DNA of 64,000 bases from Adineta vaga. Lineage: Eukaryota; Rotifera. Both the position numbers and the translations under genes were made by a program. The stretch lies in the NCBI GenBank assembly GCA_021613535.1, contig CP075494.1:5022001-5086000 (forward strand), read 5' to 3'. The notes under the pieces are model-generated. The model was not told the origin of the DNA, searched no databases, and saw only the letters and a program-made list of their open reading frames with translations. The stretch's first letter is position 1; every line of letters starts with the position of its first letter. Shown one piece after another: positions 31,990 to 44,800 of this stretch.

Positions 31990-33619
31990 AATCGAGTGTG
32001 TGTATGAAATACTTATTCAAAAAAATAAAATGATCTGTGTTACAAACTTAGTTTAGAAAGAAAGCTCAATAAGAGATTAAAGATTATGAAAAAAGAAAAC
32101 AAGTTAGTAGGATAAACATGATAAATGCATGTTTATGCTTAGCTTGTCACTTGATTTATCAAATGATGTATTTCATTTACTCTAATTTACATTGTTAGTA
32201 ATCAACTATTTATTTCCTTATAGTTTTGAACTCAAATGACAACTATTAACAAATAAATATGTAAGCATAGCTTGTAGCTACCAGCAATTTTATGAAAAAT
32301 TAATAAAGATAGAAATTTAATTTTCATTTGCATGATTGACATTATGTAAACATATTTAAAAAGTATACTATTTTTACTGGAATCTAATTCACTTGCTTAG
32401 CAATGACGTTCTTGTGACTTTCTAACCAAGAGCACTTTACTGTAATAATTTTGTTTTTAATTTGAATCATTCTCAGCCAGTAAAAGAACATGTTGTTTGA
32501 TCGTCGATAGAAAAATGAGATATGTGATTCAGACTGTCAAGAGAGATATTGTATTGAAAATACTAAATATGAATGAATATTTATAACTATTTTGATAAGT
32601 TATAGGGATCTTTTGAGAATCGACGGTATTTTTAGAGAACTGAATTTATCGTTCTTTCAAACGTATCTTAATCAAATTTATTCTATACAAAGGCTTTCGT
32701 TTCTATTTATTCAATTTTTTTCAACAGGTCGAAAATATCCGTTTCAATAAATATATAATTGATCTCATGCTATTACATAAACCTTTTCTCTAATGTCATG
32801 TTGACAAATATCAGACTGTTCTCAAAGTTCGATCTTGTATCAATGAATTCGTATCATGTGATTCACCGAACCATCTATAAGTGATCTGTATTACTTGCTA
32901 TCAATATTTTATTATATGAAACTTTGGTATTTTTGTGAAAAAAAGGTCATGATGTAATCAGGTGATTTAATTCCGCTTTGAAGAGAATGAAGATATTGGC
33001 AAGCAATCAGGTCGAAAAATAAGGTCGATGTGCACTCTTAGAAATCGATCGATAAATAGGTGCACAAGAACGAATAAATATTATTTCTTGACATAAAAGT
33101 ATATTATAAATATGTAGAATCTTTTACGTTTTTTTCTTCATTGCATCTGAATCTATGCGTATTGCTTTATTATTTTCTCCCTTTGTAGGATGTTGATACA
33201 ACTGTTTAAAACGTATAGGGTAAGGTCCGAAGGTTCGATTAAAGTTTAGAGAATAATTCTTCGAAAAGTCCATTGCTTTGATAGATGTATTTTCACTAAA
33301 AAAAAGTGTATGAAACTACGTGTTTTATTGCATATACAGTCTGTCTAAACGAGAAAAACAAATAAATTGAAACTGTCATCGAATACGATAAAGTGTCTTT
33401 TCTAAGAGTAACTGTCATTCATTATAGACATTATCTATTTCTCTTGTCATTTTAATTGAGGTAAAAAAAACAGGTATATGTATTATTCATATTTTCTTTT
33501 CGAAATATACTTAATCAAAGTTTCTGCAAAATAAGAATCGATTTTGTTATTTGACGACGATTTCTAAATAGGATTCAATGTACATTTAGATATTGATTTT
33601 CTTTCAAGAATAAACAACA
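31990..33619. other. Large intergenic region, no gene seen
   Basis: About 1.6 kb of AT-rich DNA between divergent genes. I find no frame with protein-like composition, no tRNA and no element. Confidence 0.5.
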
Positions 33620-34522
33620 ATGTCTGATTTGATAATCTCTTCCACTCATTCAATAATTTCAATAATTATTGATATTCTCGCATTTAGTAGAAGTAATACA
33701 ATGTTTATCATTTGTCCACCATTTGCTGTTGCAGTTACAAAATATCTTTCCAGTAATATAAGGATAGTTGATTTATTTCGTTCATGGTTGTCAAGTTTTA
33801 TTTATTTATATCTTTATATCATACAATTCAATATTAATAATGATATCGCTGGTGTTGACGGTGATCGAATTGGAAAACCATGGCGACCTATACCTTCCAA
33901 TCGTATTAGTATTGAACGAGCGTGGAACCTTTACTCTATTGTTGTTGTTATTTATTTTTTCTATTCTTATATGATTAATCATTTATTTTGTGGTCTTCTT
34001 TGGATTCTTACTACAATTATTCTTAATTTTACCTCAATTCAAAATACAAGTATTGGAAAGAATGGTATGATTGCTCCAGCTACGTACGCAATGGTTACTG
34101 TGATATGGTGTTTAACAAATAATGTATCGAATATATTCAATCATACCAATGTTTTATGGAATTTGATATTTAATTCTTTGATAACTGCGATTGTTGCTGT
34201 TCAACAAGATATGCGAGATGTTGAAGGAGATCGTGTACAAGGACGACGAACATTTTCTGTTCTACTAGGTAGTCCAAAAGCAGAAAAATTAATTGCAAAA
34301 ATTGTTCTCTTCGCATTAATTTGTCTTCTTCTCGAAGCATATTTAATTGATCAAAAACGTTTAGTAAATAAATTCACATATATATTATTAAATTGTTTCT
34401 TATATGGAATTATGATTATACGAAATTGGTTTTCATATGATGTACGTAAAACGTATGAACTGTATAATCAATTAACTTTCTTTTTCTACTTATTTATGAT
34501 ACCAATAATAGAAACGAACTAA
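33620..34522 (+). CDS. UbiA-superfamily prenyltransferase
   Basis: Intronless, 300 aa, eight or nine hydrophobic helices. Both Asp-rich prenyl-diphosphate sites are present: NNDIAGVDGDRIGKPWRPIP (from about residue 73) and QQDMRDVEGDRVQGRRTF (from about 194). The first has the ND-x-x-x-VDGD-x-x-x-KPWRP form seen in bacterial and fungal UbiA enzymes, unlike COQ2, COX10 or UBIAD1 that animals normally carry. It attaches an isoprenoid to an aromatic or other acceptor in a membrane; acceptor unknown. The lack of introns and the subfamily features favour horizontal origin, with a fungal or bacterial donor undecided. AATAAA at 34570-34575. Confidence 0.85.
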   Translation: MSDLIISSTHSIISIIIDILAFSRSNTMFIICPPFAVAVTKYLSSNIRIVDLFRSWLSSFIYLYLYIIQFNINNDIAGVDGDRIGKPWRPIPSNRISIERAWNLYSIVVVIYFFYSYMINHLFCGLLWILTTIILNFTSIQNTSIGKNGMIAPATYAMVTVIWCLTNNVSNIFNHTNVLWNLIFNSLITAIVAVQQDMRDVEGDRVQGRRTFSVLLGSPKAEKLIAKIVLFALICLLLEAYLIDQKRLVNKFTYILLNCFLYGIMIIRNWFSYDVRKTYELYNQLTFFFYLFMIPIIETN

Positions 34523-34982
34523 AATTTGTTTCTTTTGTTTTTTGTTTATATATTTTGTAAAACATTCGTAATAAAATTTAGTAATAGAAAAACAAACCGT
34601 TCGAAAAGAATCTCAGAAAAGTATATAAGCATCTTTTTTGATCAAATATGAATTAACTGTCAATCGAGTTCTGTCTATATAGATTGAAATAAACTACTTT
34701 ATTTGATGAGAAGCACACAAAATACATCAAGTAAATGGAATTTTTTTATAAAGGTTTCGAGAGAAACACGAGTTAGTAGATTAAAATAATCCAAAATTTT
34801 TCTTGACGTCGATCATGTATTGACAAAATGTTTTATTCTTATTTTGAACACGTTTTATCATCAATGTATAGGTTTTCAATCCGTTTGCTATCACGTTCTT
34901 GTCAATAGTGAAATTACTTTGTCATTTCACAATCTCTTTCTGTTCTTGGGAACTATTGATAGTACATTAGGAACTTTGTTCA
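34523..34982. other. Intergenic
   Basis: Contains the AATAAA of the prenyltransferase gene (34570-34575) and the upstream region of the chimeric receptor gene. Nothing else seen. Confidence 0.5.
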
Positions 34983-37900
34983 ATGTCTACAAAGAATAAA
35001 TTTAATCATTTTATTACTATTCTTATCATAACGATCAACAAATTAACAGGTATTAAAGAAAATTTCCTATGAAAAACTGCGATTTCTTTCACTTTATAGC
35101 TGTCTCATACAATCAACCAACATTCTGTTCAACAGCAGCTTGGAATAGTGAAGGAATTACTTTTGCTAATTGGACAACAGTCGGTTCTAAACCTGTCGCC
35201 ATTTTTGTGAACATAAATAATACAATCTATATTGCTAATCGAGACAACAGTAGTATTATAATCTGGTTTAATAATAGTATCGATACAACAACGATATATC
35301 CGGACAAGTATTCAAGTTTGAATTCTATCTTTGTTATGAACAATGGAGATATTTTCATCGATAATGGTGACTTTAACGGTCGAGTTGATAAATGGATATC
35401 AAATACAAATACATCCGTTACTGTTATGAACGTTACATCATCATGTTGGGGTCTGTTTGTCGATGTGAATGATGTTTTATATTGCTCTATGTATGATGTT
35501 CATCAAGTTGTAAAAAAATGGTTAAATGATTCGCAAATGACAACAGAAATTGCCGCTGGAACAGGTGTTGAAGGATCTGCCATGAATGAACTTGATCGAC
35601 CACATGGAATTTTTGTTGATAAAAATTCAAATTTATATGTAGCAGATTTTTACAATGATCGAATTCAATTATTTCAATTGGGTGAATCGAATGGAATGAC
35701 AGTAGCCGGAAGAACGTCATCAAAGATAACAATCGAACTTGAAAATCCGACTGGAATTGTATTAGATAATGATCAATATATGTTCATTGTTGATTCTTGG
35801 AATCATCGAATTGTTGGAGAAGGATCTGCTGGTTTCCGATGTTTAGTTGGATGTGAACAAAATAGTTTATTTTCTCATCAATTAAGTGTGCCATATACGT
35901 TTAGTTTTGATAGTGTTGGAAATATGTTTGTTACAGATTATAACAATCATCGAATCCAACAATTTCTGCTTTTAGACAATTCTTGTGGTAAGTGAGTAGT
36001 ATGTATACTTTTTTTTCATCTTGTGATCATGACTATTCTGCAACTATTAGATAGCAATATATTTCGAATGCAGTGATGAGTACACCGAGATGGAAAAGAA
36101 TAAAAATCATTTCTATTTCTCTATTCATAATACAGATCTTTGCTGATTTTTTTTTCTTCGTTCAATAGTTAATTCGTCGCTAATAGAATCTTTGTATTCA
36201 TCAGCGCTAACTCTCAATAGTTCTACATATATCCAAGATTGTTCTAACTCAATATCTTACTATGAATCGATACAAATGAAAGTTGACATAACTGGTTTCT
36301 ATACTCTACTAAGTAATAGCACTATTGACACATACGGCTACATTTACAACTACCCTTTCGATCCATTTAATCCATCTGCAAATTTACTTACGGAAGACGA
36401 TGATGGTAACAATTATCATCAGTTTAAATTAAAAATCGTTCTGCACGCCAATGTGTCATATATATTAGTTGTCACATCGTATGGCTCAAAGGTGATAGGA
36501 AACTTCTCGATCTTGGCATCTGGTCCAAGCAACATCAATTTCGTTCGTATTCGTGAGTATCTACACTATGAATATCATAGGAACTAGTACTAAATTATAA
36601 AATGCATAAGAAGCCAACGTTTATAAATCGTTTTGTATGATAGAGAATAATAGAAGTTTAATTTCACTCAATGGATTTCATACTTTACAAATCAACTATG
36701 AATGTTGATTAGTATCTAGATTCAGATATATTCTACACTGATACAGATATTCGATTTAAATGAATTTTTATTCCGATATAGTTTCTTGTAATTAAAATAG
36801 AGCTGTTTCTTTATAACTTGCGGCAACAGGATATCGCAGAGATATCATGAAAAACGAATTTATTGATCGTACCGTTTATTAACTTTCATCAAAGCACAAT
36901 TCAGAAGAAAGAAAAACGTGAAATTTTGTTTGATAGAAGAATTCATATTCATATTTATTTAAACTCATACAGAGATAGAATGATTTCGAATTATTTTCAT
37001 TCTTTATTTAGAAAATAGTTCATCAATCGTTGAATCAATCCATTCATCGAAGTTAACTGTCAATAGTTCCATTTATTTTAAAGATTGTTCGAAATCAGCT
37101 TCCTACTATGAAGCAATACAAGTGATGGTCAATACCACTGACCTTTACACTCTGCGAAGCTATAGTAGTGAAGACACTCGCGGTCATCTCTACAAACACA
37201 ATTTCAACCTGTTCAATCTTTCTGAGAATTTACTCATACATGATGATTCCAGTTGCATAAACGGTCACTTTCAACTCACCTATATCCTGCAGAGCAACAT
37301 TACATATATATTATTTGTCACAACATCTTCATCAAACATAACAGCCGATGTCTTGATTATTGGATCTGGTAAAAATCCCATAAATTTCACTCGAATTAGT
37401 GAGTATCAGTACGATTTTTACGAGAAAATTAATTTTCAACAAAACGGATACATGTCAATGTTTATAATGTAAAACAATATGCGTACAAACAGTTTTCTGA
37501 TGATTTCATTTCTTTTCGTCTAACTTAAAAATGTGTATTAACTCGATTGGGACACTCGGATATCTATGCAATTCTTTGTACAGAAAATCAGGACCAATTA
37601 GAGAGAGTTTTTCTAAAGCTAGTGGTCAAGAAAATTCTTTACCATCGTTTTCATGTTGACTATAATTTGCATCACTACTAATTCTTCTGAACATGATTTA
37701 TAAACATGTCTGTGAACAAAAAAAGGCGGTGTGTGAAAAGTCTTTCTATCATTGTGTACAGTTTATAAAGTTCATTTGTTATTATTTTACTGCTTAGCTA
37801 CTTCATCAGTTGTTGAAATGATATATACATCAACGTTAACATCAAATAGTACAACATTTTTCGCAATGTGTTCGCCCATAAATACGCACTATGAAGCAAT

Positions 37901-39943
37901 ACAAATGCACGTCGCTGCAACTGGCCGCTATGTCTTTCAAAGTGATAGCACATTTTTCACACATGGATATATCTATCGAGATAATTTCGATCTATTCTAT
38001 CCATATTATAATTTACTTTCCGAAACTGATCTAAAATGCAGATTAGGCCAATTTACATATTCTGTTATACTTCAAAGCCATATCAAATATGTATTAATTG
38101 TGACAACAACTTCTTCAGATACGACAGGGGCTTTTTCAATAAGTATTACTGGTCCTGATACCATCCATCTGCAGAGTATTAGTGAGTATTTTTACCCTTT
38201 TGAAAACAAAAACTGCTTGAAGATTTCATTCTACTGTTTCATACTCAGATTTACATAACAACTCGTATAAGAGTTTTTCTGTTCAAAGTATAAGTTATAT
38301 TTTGGTTTTTTATTTTTCATCACATAGATACTTTATCAGCCACAGAACTGTCGTACTCATCAGTTGACCAATCAGAATATTCATCAGCATTAACTAGAAA
38401 TAGTCAAACGTACTCCCGAGATTGTCGAAAGCCAAATTACTATTATGAAACCATACGAATGAACGTGCTTGAAGCTGGCTATTATAGTATAACGAGCAAA
38501 AGCACTATCGCTACATTCGGTGATATCTATATAGATGAATTTGAACCGATCAATCCATTTGCCAATTTACTTCCGCAGAATTATCGTAGTTGCAGCTATT
38601 ACAACTTTAAGCTTATTCCTTATCTTCAGCCAAGTGTAACATACATATTGATTATAACAACATTTTCGCCGAATACAACGGGAAACTTTTCGATTATAAT
38701 ATCTGGTCCAAACAACGTCACTCGTTATCCTTTTAGTAAGTATTAATACTATTCTCAGTTGTAAATAGTGATACTCAACAGATACGAATTACTCATAGAG
38801 GATTTTTTTCAATGTTATTTTAACGAAAAAGAATCTTCTTATCTCTCTTTGGATACTCATCATAAGACATGTACTTCATACACGATATGATTATGTTTAG
38901 CTAAAGTGTTTACCACTTGTTCTATTGGTGAAAAATGTCGATTTTACACAAAAAATATTGGAATTATACTCGACGATATTTTGCGTGACGAGATTCAATC
39001 GAATACAACATTGAGTAATCAATCAATATCGGTGAAAATAAGTGCAGGTCTGACAATACTTATGTTCATTGCGGGTTTAATCAATAGTTTTCTGTCTGTG
39101 TTAACGTTTCGGAATAAAGAATTACTAAAAGTTGGTTGTGGAATCTATCTTTTAGCATCATCGATTACATCTGTGCTCACAATCTGTATGTTTACAATTA
39201 AATTTTGGTTTCTCATTCTCACTCAAATCAATACATTACTCCCATGGTCCGTTCTTCGAGGAGGTTGCACATCAATCGAACCTCTTCTAAAACTTTTCCT
39301 ATATTTCGACAGTTGGCTCAATGCTTGCGTAGCAATCGAACGAGCAATCCTTGTTTTCAAAGGAATTAATTTCAATAAACAGCAGAGCCAACGTATTGCT
39401 CCATGGATAATTATAATCTTACTGATTGGTATTATAAGTTCAATCGTTCACGAACCATTACATCGTGAAGTATTCCAAATAGAGAGAGACATGAACACAA
39501 TGGAAAGATATACTTATTGTATAACACGTTATTCTCGTTCTCTTCAACATTACAATACCATCATTCTTTTCTTTCATCTTGTTATTCCATTTACTGCCAA
39601 TCTATTTTCTGCTTTGTTTATTATATTTGGCTCTGCTCGACAACGATCCACGGTACAAAAAAATCGAACCTATTGAAAACATGTTTATCTACAATTAATT
39701 GAACACAAACAATTATTGATTAGTCCTATTATTCTACTAGTCTTATCTTTACCTCGCCTAATCATGTCATTGTTATCAGGATGTATTAATGCGTCTAACT
39801 ATCCATGGTTATTTCTCTTTGGCTATTTCATTTCATTTATTCCGTCGATACTTATTTTCATTATATTTGTTCTACCATCTAAATTATACAGGAAAACATT
39901 TCGAGCATCAATTCAACGTTGGCGACAACGAATTTATCACTAA
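34983..39943 (+). CDS. Chimeric NHL beta-propeller / four-module / 7TM receptor, one in-frame TGA
   Basis: Seven exons inferred, all introns phase 1: 34983-35049 (signal peptide), 35100-35987 (NHL repeats), 36169-36552, 37012-37398, 37798-38181, 38328-38735 (four homologous modules) and 38901-39943 (7TM). Splicing keeps one frame throughout. The NHL exon has repeats such as LDRPHGIFVDKNSNLYVADF and NPTGIVLDNDQYMFIVDSW. Each module has a Cys near its start, YYEAIQM, TGxY, a GYIY-like strand, F-x-P-x-x-NLL, YILVVTT and SGP, consistent with a beta-sandwich. The last exon has seven helices with VAIERAI at the end of helix 3. A TGA at 39674-39676 interrupts the loop before helix 6, after which the frame continues through helices 6-7 to TAA at 39943. 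Predicted surface receptor; ligand unknown. The TGA suggests recent inactivation or an error. Confidence 0.7.
36169..38735 (+). repeat. Four tandem one-exon protein modules
   Basis: Exons of 384, 387, 384 and 408 nt, each a multiple of three and each bounded by phase-1 introns, encode homologous ~128-residue modules. The introns between them differ in length (459, 399 and 146 nt). Protein similarity is clear, DNA similarity modest, so the duplications are old. Confidence 0.75.
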
Positions 39944-40863
39944 TTACATTTTCTTTATTCTTTTCCTATCTTCTAAACGATGTTCAGATGGCAATGACAA
40001 AAAGACATTGTTACTCGCGTATTTTTAATAAAATTTTCGAAAAAGAACACACAGATCCTCAACAAAATTAGTGTGTTACGAATATAATTACAACTAATAT
40101 TTCTGTGCTTTTTTCTATTCGCAATCATTTATTCGGACAGTTCATTCATATGGTTACCATAATCGTCGACTATCATATATATTTCATTAGATGAATCACA
40201 TTTCAATAATATTTCGTACTCACAAAACAATTGACGAAAAATAATATCTAGACAATAGGACGATAGTTACCGTTAATGTTGCATTTTTCTTTTATTTTTG
40301 ACATAATCGCGTGGATGAACTAAGTAGAAAATGAAAAGAATTTACTATTTATCACGTGTACTAACACATAAATATACACATGTATTATCAACGATAGATG
40401 CATTAACGAAGAAATCGTTTGCCAATAAGGTACGTAATAAAAACAATATATGCATGAAACTATCTCCATTTAGCCAAATCGACATTTTTCGTAAGTATAA
40501 AAGAGTAAAAACTGTGACGAATCAGTGAAAAGCGTCATATCTTATATTTGTCCTTATTTTGTTCTTTTCACTTTCGGAAGGGTATATAAGTGACTGTTTG
40601 TGTGACAACCATGTGATATATGATATGTAGAAATAAAGTAAAGCGTAGTTTCAACAGCGCTAAAGCCTCTTCTATCAAAAATCATCACAAAAACGGTCTT
40701 GTATAGATATTTTATTCTATATTCAAAAGAAAAACTATCTAATTTTCTTTCCTGCTTCCATATTATTGCTCTACAGTGTTTCAATCAAAAAGAATGAAGA
40801 AAATTTGTTATTTTTTAGTTTCTACTAAATCGATTTTCGTACGATAAACTATACGCTGCAACA
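39944..40863. other. Intergenic, possible 5' exon
   Basis: Mostly featureless. A short frame starting at 40331 (MKRIYYLSRVLTHKYTH) runs to a good donor sequence, AAG/GTACGT near 40430, and an acceptor-like TTTAG lies near 40475; this could be a 5' exon or an untranslated RNA, but no product can be built. Confidence 0.35.
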
Positions 40864-41592
40864 ATGATAATTTATCTTATTTCTGGACCACGAAATTGTT
40901 CTACAGCTCTGATGTACTCATTCAGTCAACGACCCGATACGACTGTCATTGATGAACCATTTTATGGTATGTGGTTAACAAACAACAATCAACCACAACC
41001 ATTTTTTGACGAAATTGTTCAATCAATGGAATGTTATAACTCCGACAAAATTCATGATCTTATTGAAGAAAAAGAAAAACTTAAAGGCAATGTTTTTGCT
41101 AAAAATATGGCTAATACGGTTAAATATATGAATAGGAGACGTCTATTAAATTATCATCCATTATTTCTTATTCGTGATCCAGTTGATACAATTATATCAC
41201 ATGCTAAAATATATCCACACGTTAGTGCCGAAGATCTATGTTTAGAACATCAAATTGAATTATATGATTGGTTAAAAGCGACGTTAAAGGAAGATCCACT
41301 TGTTATTGATGGTAATGAATTACGAAAAGATCCGATATCAGTATTAACTCAAGTATGTAGTCGATTGAATATACCATTCATGGATCAAATGTTGTCATGG
41401 CCAGTTGGTTCTAATTCTGCTGATGGTATTTGGTCGAAAGCGTGGTATAAAGGTGTTCATTCATCCAGTGGTTTTATTCCACTACCATTAATCAAATCAA
41501 CGCGAGAAGATATTCCAAATGAAATTATTCCAGTTTATGATCAAGCCTTACCACTTTATCAAAAACTTTTCTCATACAGTATTCGAGCTTGA
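40864..41592 (+). CDS. P-loop sulfotransferase-family protein
   Basis: Intronless, 242 aa. The N-terminus carries the modified PAPS 5'-phosphosulfate loop ISGPRNCSTALMYSFSQRPD (from residue 5) followed by DEPFYGMW, and the middle carries the 3'-phosphate segment LIRDPVDTIISHAKIYP. The sequence type is that of bacterial and fungal sulfotransferase-like proteins in which GPRNxSTALMYSFaqRPDTxVxDEP is conserved, rather than cytosolic SULTs of animals. A sulfotransferase reaction is inferred from the fold; acceptor unknown. Candidate horizontal acquisition. AATAAA at 41623-41628. Confidence 0.75.
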   Translation: MIIYLISGPRNCSTALMYSFSQRPDTTVIDEPFYGMWLTNNNQPQPFFDEIVQSMECYNSDKIHDLIEEKEKLKGNVFAKNMANTVKYMNRRRLLNYHPLFLIRDPVDTIISHAKIYPHVSAEDLCLEHQIELYDWLKATLKEDPLVIDGNELRKDPISVLTQVCSRLNIPFMDQMLSWPVGSNSADGIWSKAWYKGVHSSSGFIPLPLIKSTREDIPNEIIPVYDQALPLYQKLFSYSIRA

Positions 41593-41828
41593 ATCGATAT
41601 TGAAATCTATGAAGTATATTTAAATAAAGAAAAATTGATCGTTTTATTTTATTGAAAGCATGAATGAAATTTCTTCCGAGCTTGCAAGAAACTTATGTGG
41701 TGACATTTTATATTGAAACCTTTTCAGTCTGGAGGAGAATAATTTATTCAATACATCATGAATGATTACAATTCAAAAACGAAATAATAGAATAATGAAT
41801 AAAGTATATTCTGCACCATTTTGTTAAT

Positions 41829-44800
41829 TTAAGTTCGATTTTCTAAGAGAACTAACCATTTGTCATTGTATTCTTTATTGCGTCGACAACTGTCTTCCCA
41901 TCGGTTAATTCTTTCTTGATCAAATTGACTTCTATCTCGTCGTCGTTCATCTCCGACAACTTGTTCACCACAGCTATGTTTTCCTTTTTTTACATCCACC
42001 GTTACCTGAACCTGTTGTTACTGTTGCATCACAACATATCCATTTGTATTTCGTTTTCTGTCGTTCAAGTTCTTCACGACGATCCGGATTCCGGATAATT
42101 AATTATATCACATTCAAGTTTGTTTAACATATGTGCTACTTCAGTTTATGTGTGCTTAGTTAGATCAGATGCTGAATTATCATATATGAAACCATCATGA
42201 TGAACACAATTGCCTGAAATAAAAACTTAGATAATTACTAAATTAGAGAAATATGTCTTTTTCGTACCCATCTTGTTTTCATTTTCTATATAATGATCTT
42301 TATATTTCACACATTTAAGAATATCTTCTGCTTTACGTCGTCCCACTTCAAGTTCGTCTTCTTCACGTCTTGTTCGTGCAAATTGAACATCCGATGAGAA
42401 CTGTCTTGAAAGGAAAGGTTCTCGAATAACAGCAACTGTCCATTTTTCCACTGTTTGCTGCCCTTCACTATTAATGTCTAATTGCTGTTCAACAACAGCT
42501 TCACGAAATCGTGCTCGAACATAAGTATATACACTTTGATTGACGACAGATGAACTAAATGATCGACCCATAGATGAATCAGATTCAGATTTATTAACAC
42601 TAACGAGAGCATCAAGATCATAAATAATCATTGATCGTGCATAAGCTACACATTCGTCATAACGTTCTTTGAGTGTTTCAAATACTTTCTTCTCGTCATA
42701 TGCACCTTGTGATGCAAGTAGATAGAGATCAATCAGTTGAAGAAGCTGGACATTTCGATCTTTGCCATATATAGTTAATCGTTCAAAAAGACTTTGAACA
42801 CTTGTTTCATTGGGAGAAAGCTTATGCTCAATCATAGAAACATGTCCTCCTGTTTCAATAATTTCAATTCGTGCACTACCACCATGTAAATCAACAATAA
42901 TGCGTCCAGTATATATGCGTCGTGATAGATGATTCATACCAGTGTTTGATTTATTCGTAAGATTGCGTAGAAGTAGACGAGGTAATGTTTCACTACCGAG
43001 AAAGATTTGATATTGTTGAGCAGTACGATCGACTATTTTCAATGCTTCTTGATAATTGACATGAAAATTTGGTCGCTTTCTTTGAGTGGCCATACAAAGA
43101 ATAGTGACAGCTCGAGTAAATGCTCTGAAAGAAAAAACAGAAAGAAGAAAATTATTATGATAACAAAGTATTATGATAAAACGTACTTGCATGCTGCACC
43201 ACTAAAATTTATGGTCGCAATTACTAAACGATCGATGAGATCCGGTTCAAGAGCCTATTTTGGTATTTGAGCTAAAATTGTTGTGCGTGCTTATGATGAA
43301 GGTCGACCAACAAAGAATTTACCAGACATACGTCGTAGGAAAGCTTCATCGATCATATGTAAACGATTTGTAGCACAAAAGATCATGAGATTAGGTATAT
43401 CTTTCATACCATCGATCAATGAGAGCAGAACACTAATCTTATCTACTTTTCCTTCACTGGAATCTTCGTCATGTTTTAGCGCAAGTGAATCAATTTCATT
43501 AATTGACAAACAACACATCGCGTAGGGTACGCGATAACATCGGGATGCAAGCGCAATGATAACTCGTTCAGATCCACCAACTAAAGGACGATTGAGTTCA
43601 CCTGCTGCTAATGGTGGACCAACCATACAGATGCCTAATTTCATGCTTAGTTTGCTCATGATTTCTGATTTACCCGTACCAGGAGGTCCATACATAATAA
43701 ATCCACATGCAGGTTTTACAAGTCCTTTATCAACGGGTTGTTGTGGTTGACTTAATTCAGTTTGAATATTTTGAATTTGAATTTTCAATTCATCAACACA
43801 TTTTTCATATGATGCAATATTATTGATCCATTGATTTATATTTTGTTCATACGTATGTATTTGTTAATTCAACTGATTTCGATCAGATTGCCATTGATTA
43901 TTCAATTGTTTTAATAATATTGCTTGTTCTCGTGGTGAGGTTGTCGTTGTCATTTGTGACCGATCATTCAAGTAGACATCGTGTGCTACCTCCACTGTCT
44001 TTTGTAAATCGGTAATTTTCTCATCAAATTCCCACCGATGACTTGTTGCAGTTCTCGATTGTGCTTCTAAATCTTGAACTTTTTCGATTAATTGATTTAA
44101 ATCTTGCTATCGTGTTTGCCGATTCGCATGAGATCTGTCCATTTTAAGTTCTTGTCCAGATATTGTCAACGGTAAAAAGAATTCTCTCATTGTAGAGAAA
44201 AGTCCATCATCTGCATAACCTTCTTCTCGCATTTCAGCAAATGATGCATCAATACAAGCTGCTTCCAATTTAGGTAGGGAACAATTGTCTTGAAGTGCTG
44301 ACTCGAAACGAAATGTGTGATATATAAAAAGTTTAATCAAATGTAGATTAGCGAAAAGTTCAGACAGAGATCTATTTGATGTGCTATCTGAAAAATAGAT
44401 AGGTCTTATACAGTTTCATTAAAGAAAGGTGCATTACCTACGGATGTTGAAAGTTCTTGAGTAGGTGTACTTTTCTCAAATAAACGTCGTCGATCATCAG
44501 CAGCACTCTCTCGTTCTCTATCAACCGCTGCTTTCAGTATTCTTTTGGCATTCAATGACAACTTTTTTATATGATCTCATTCAGTTTGTTTCAAATTAGA
44601 TAGATGATTAAAGGAAAAAATATCTTCCTCATGCAATGCTTTGATCCAGGCTTCACTTTGCGTATTATCTTCTTATGCACATACATCGATAACAAATTGT
44701 TCAAGAGAAGTTGTACGGGGACGTTCGAATATAGGAGATATTTTTGTTTTACCTAATTTGTTGACTACCACTAAAGACACATTCACAATAGATATGGGTA

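Noticed and set aside
33215-33260. GGTTCGATT resembling a tRNA B box
   Set aside because: The flanking bases do not form a T stem or an acceptor stem; no tRNA.
40331-40528. 65-codon frame upstream of the sulfotransferase
   Set aside because: It has a good donor site but no consistent downstream exon; noted only as a possible 5' exon.
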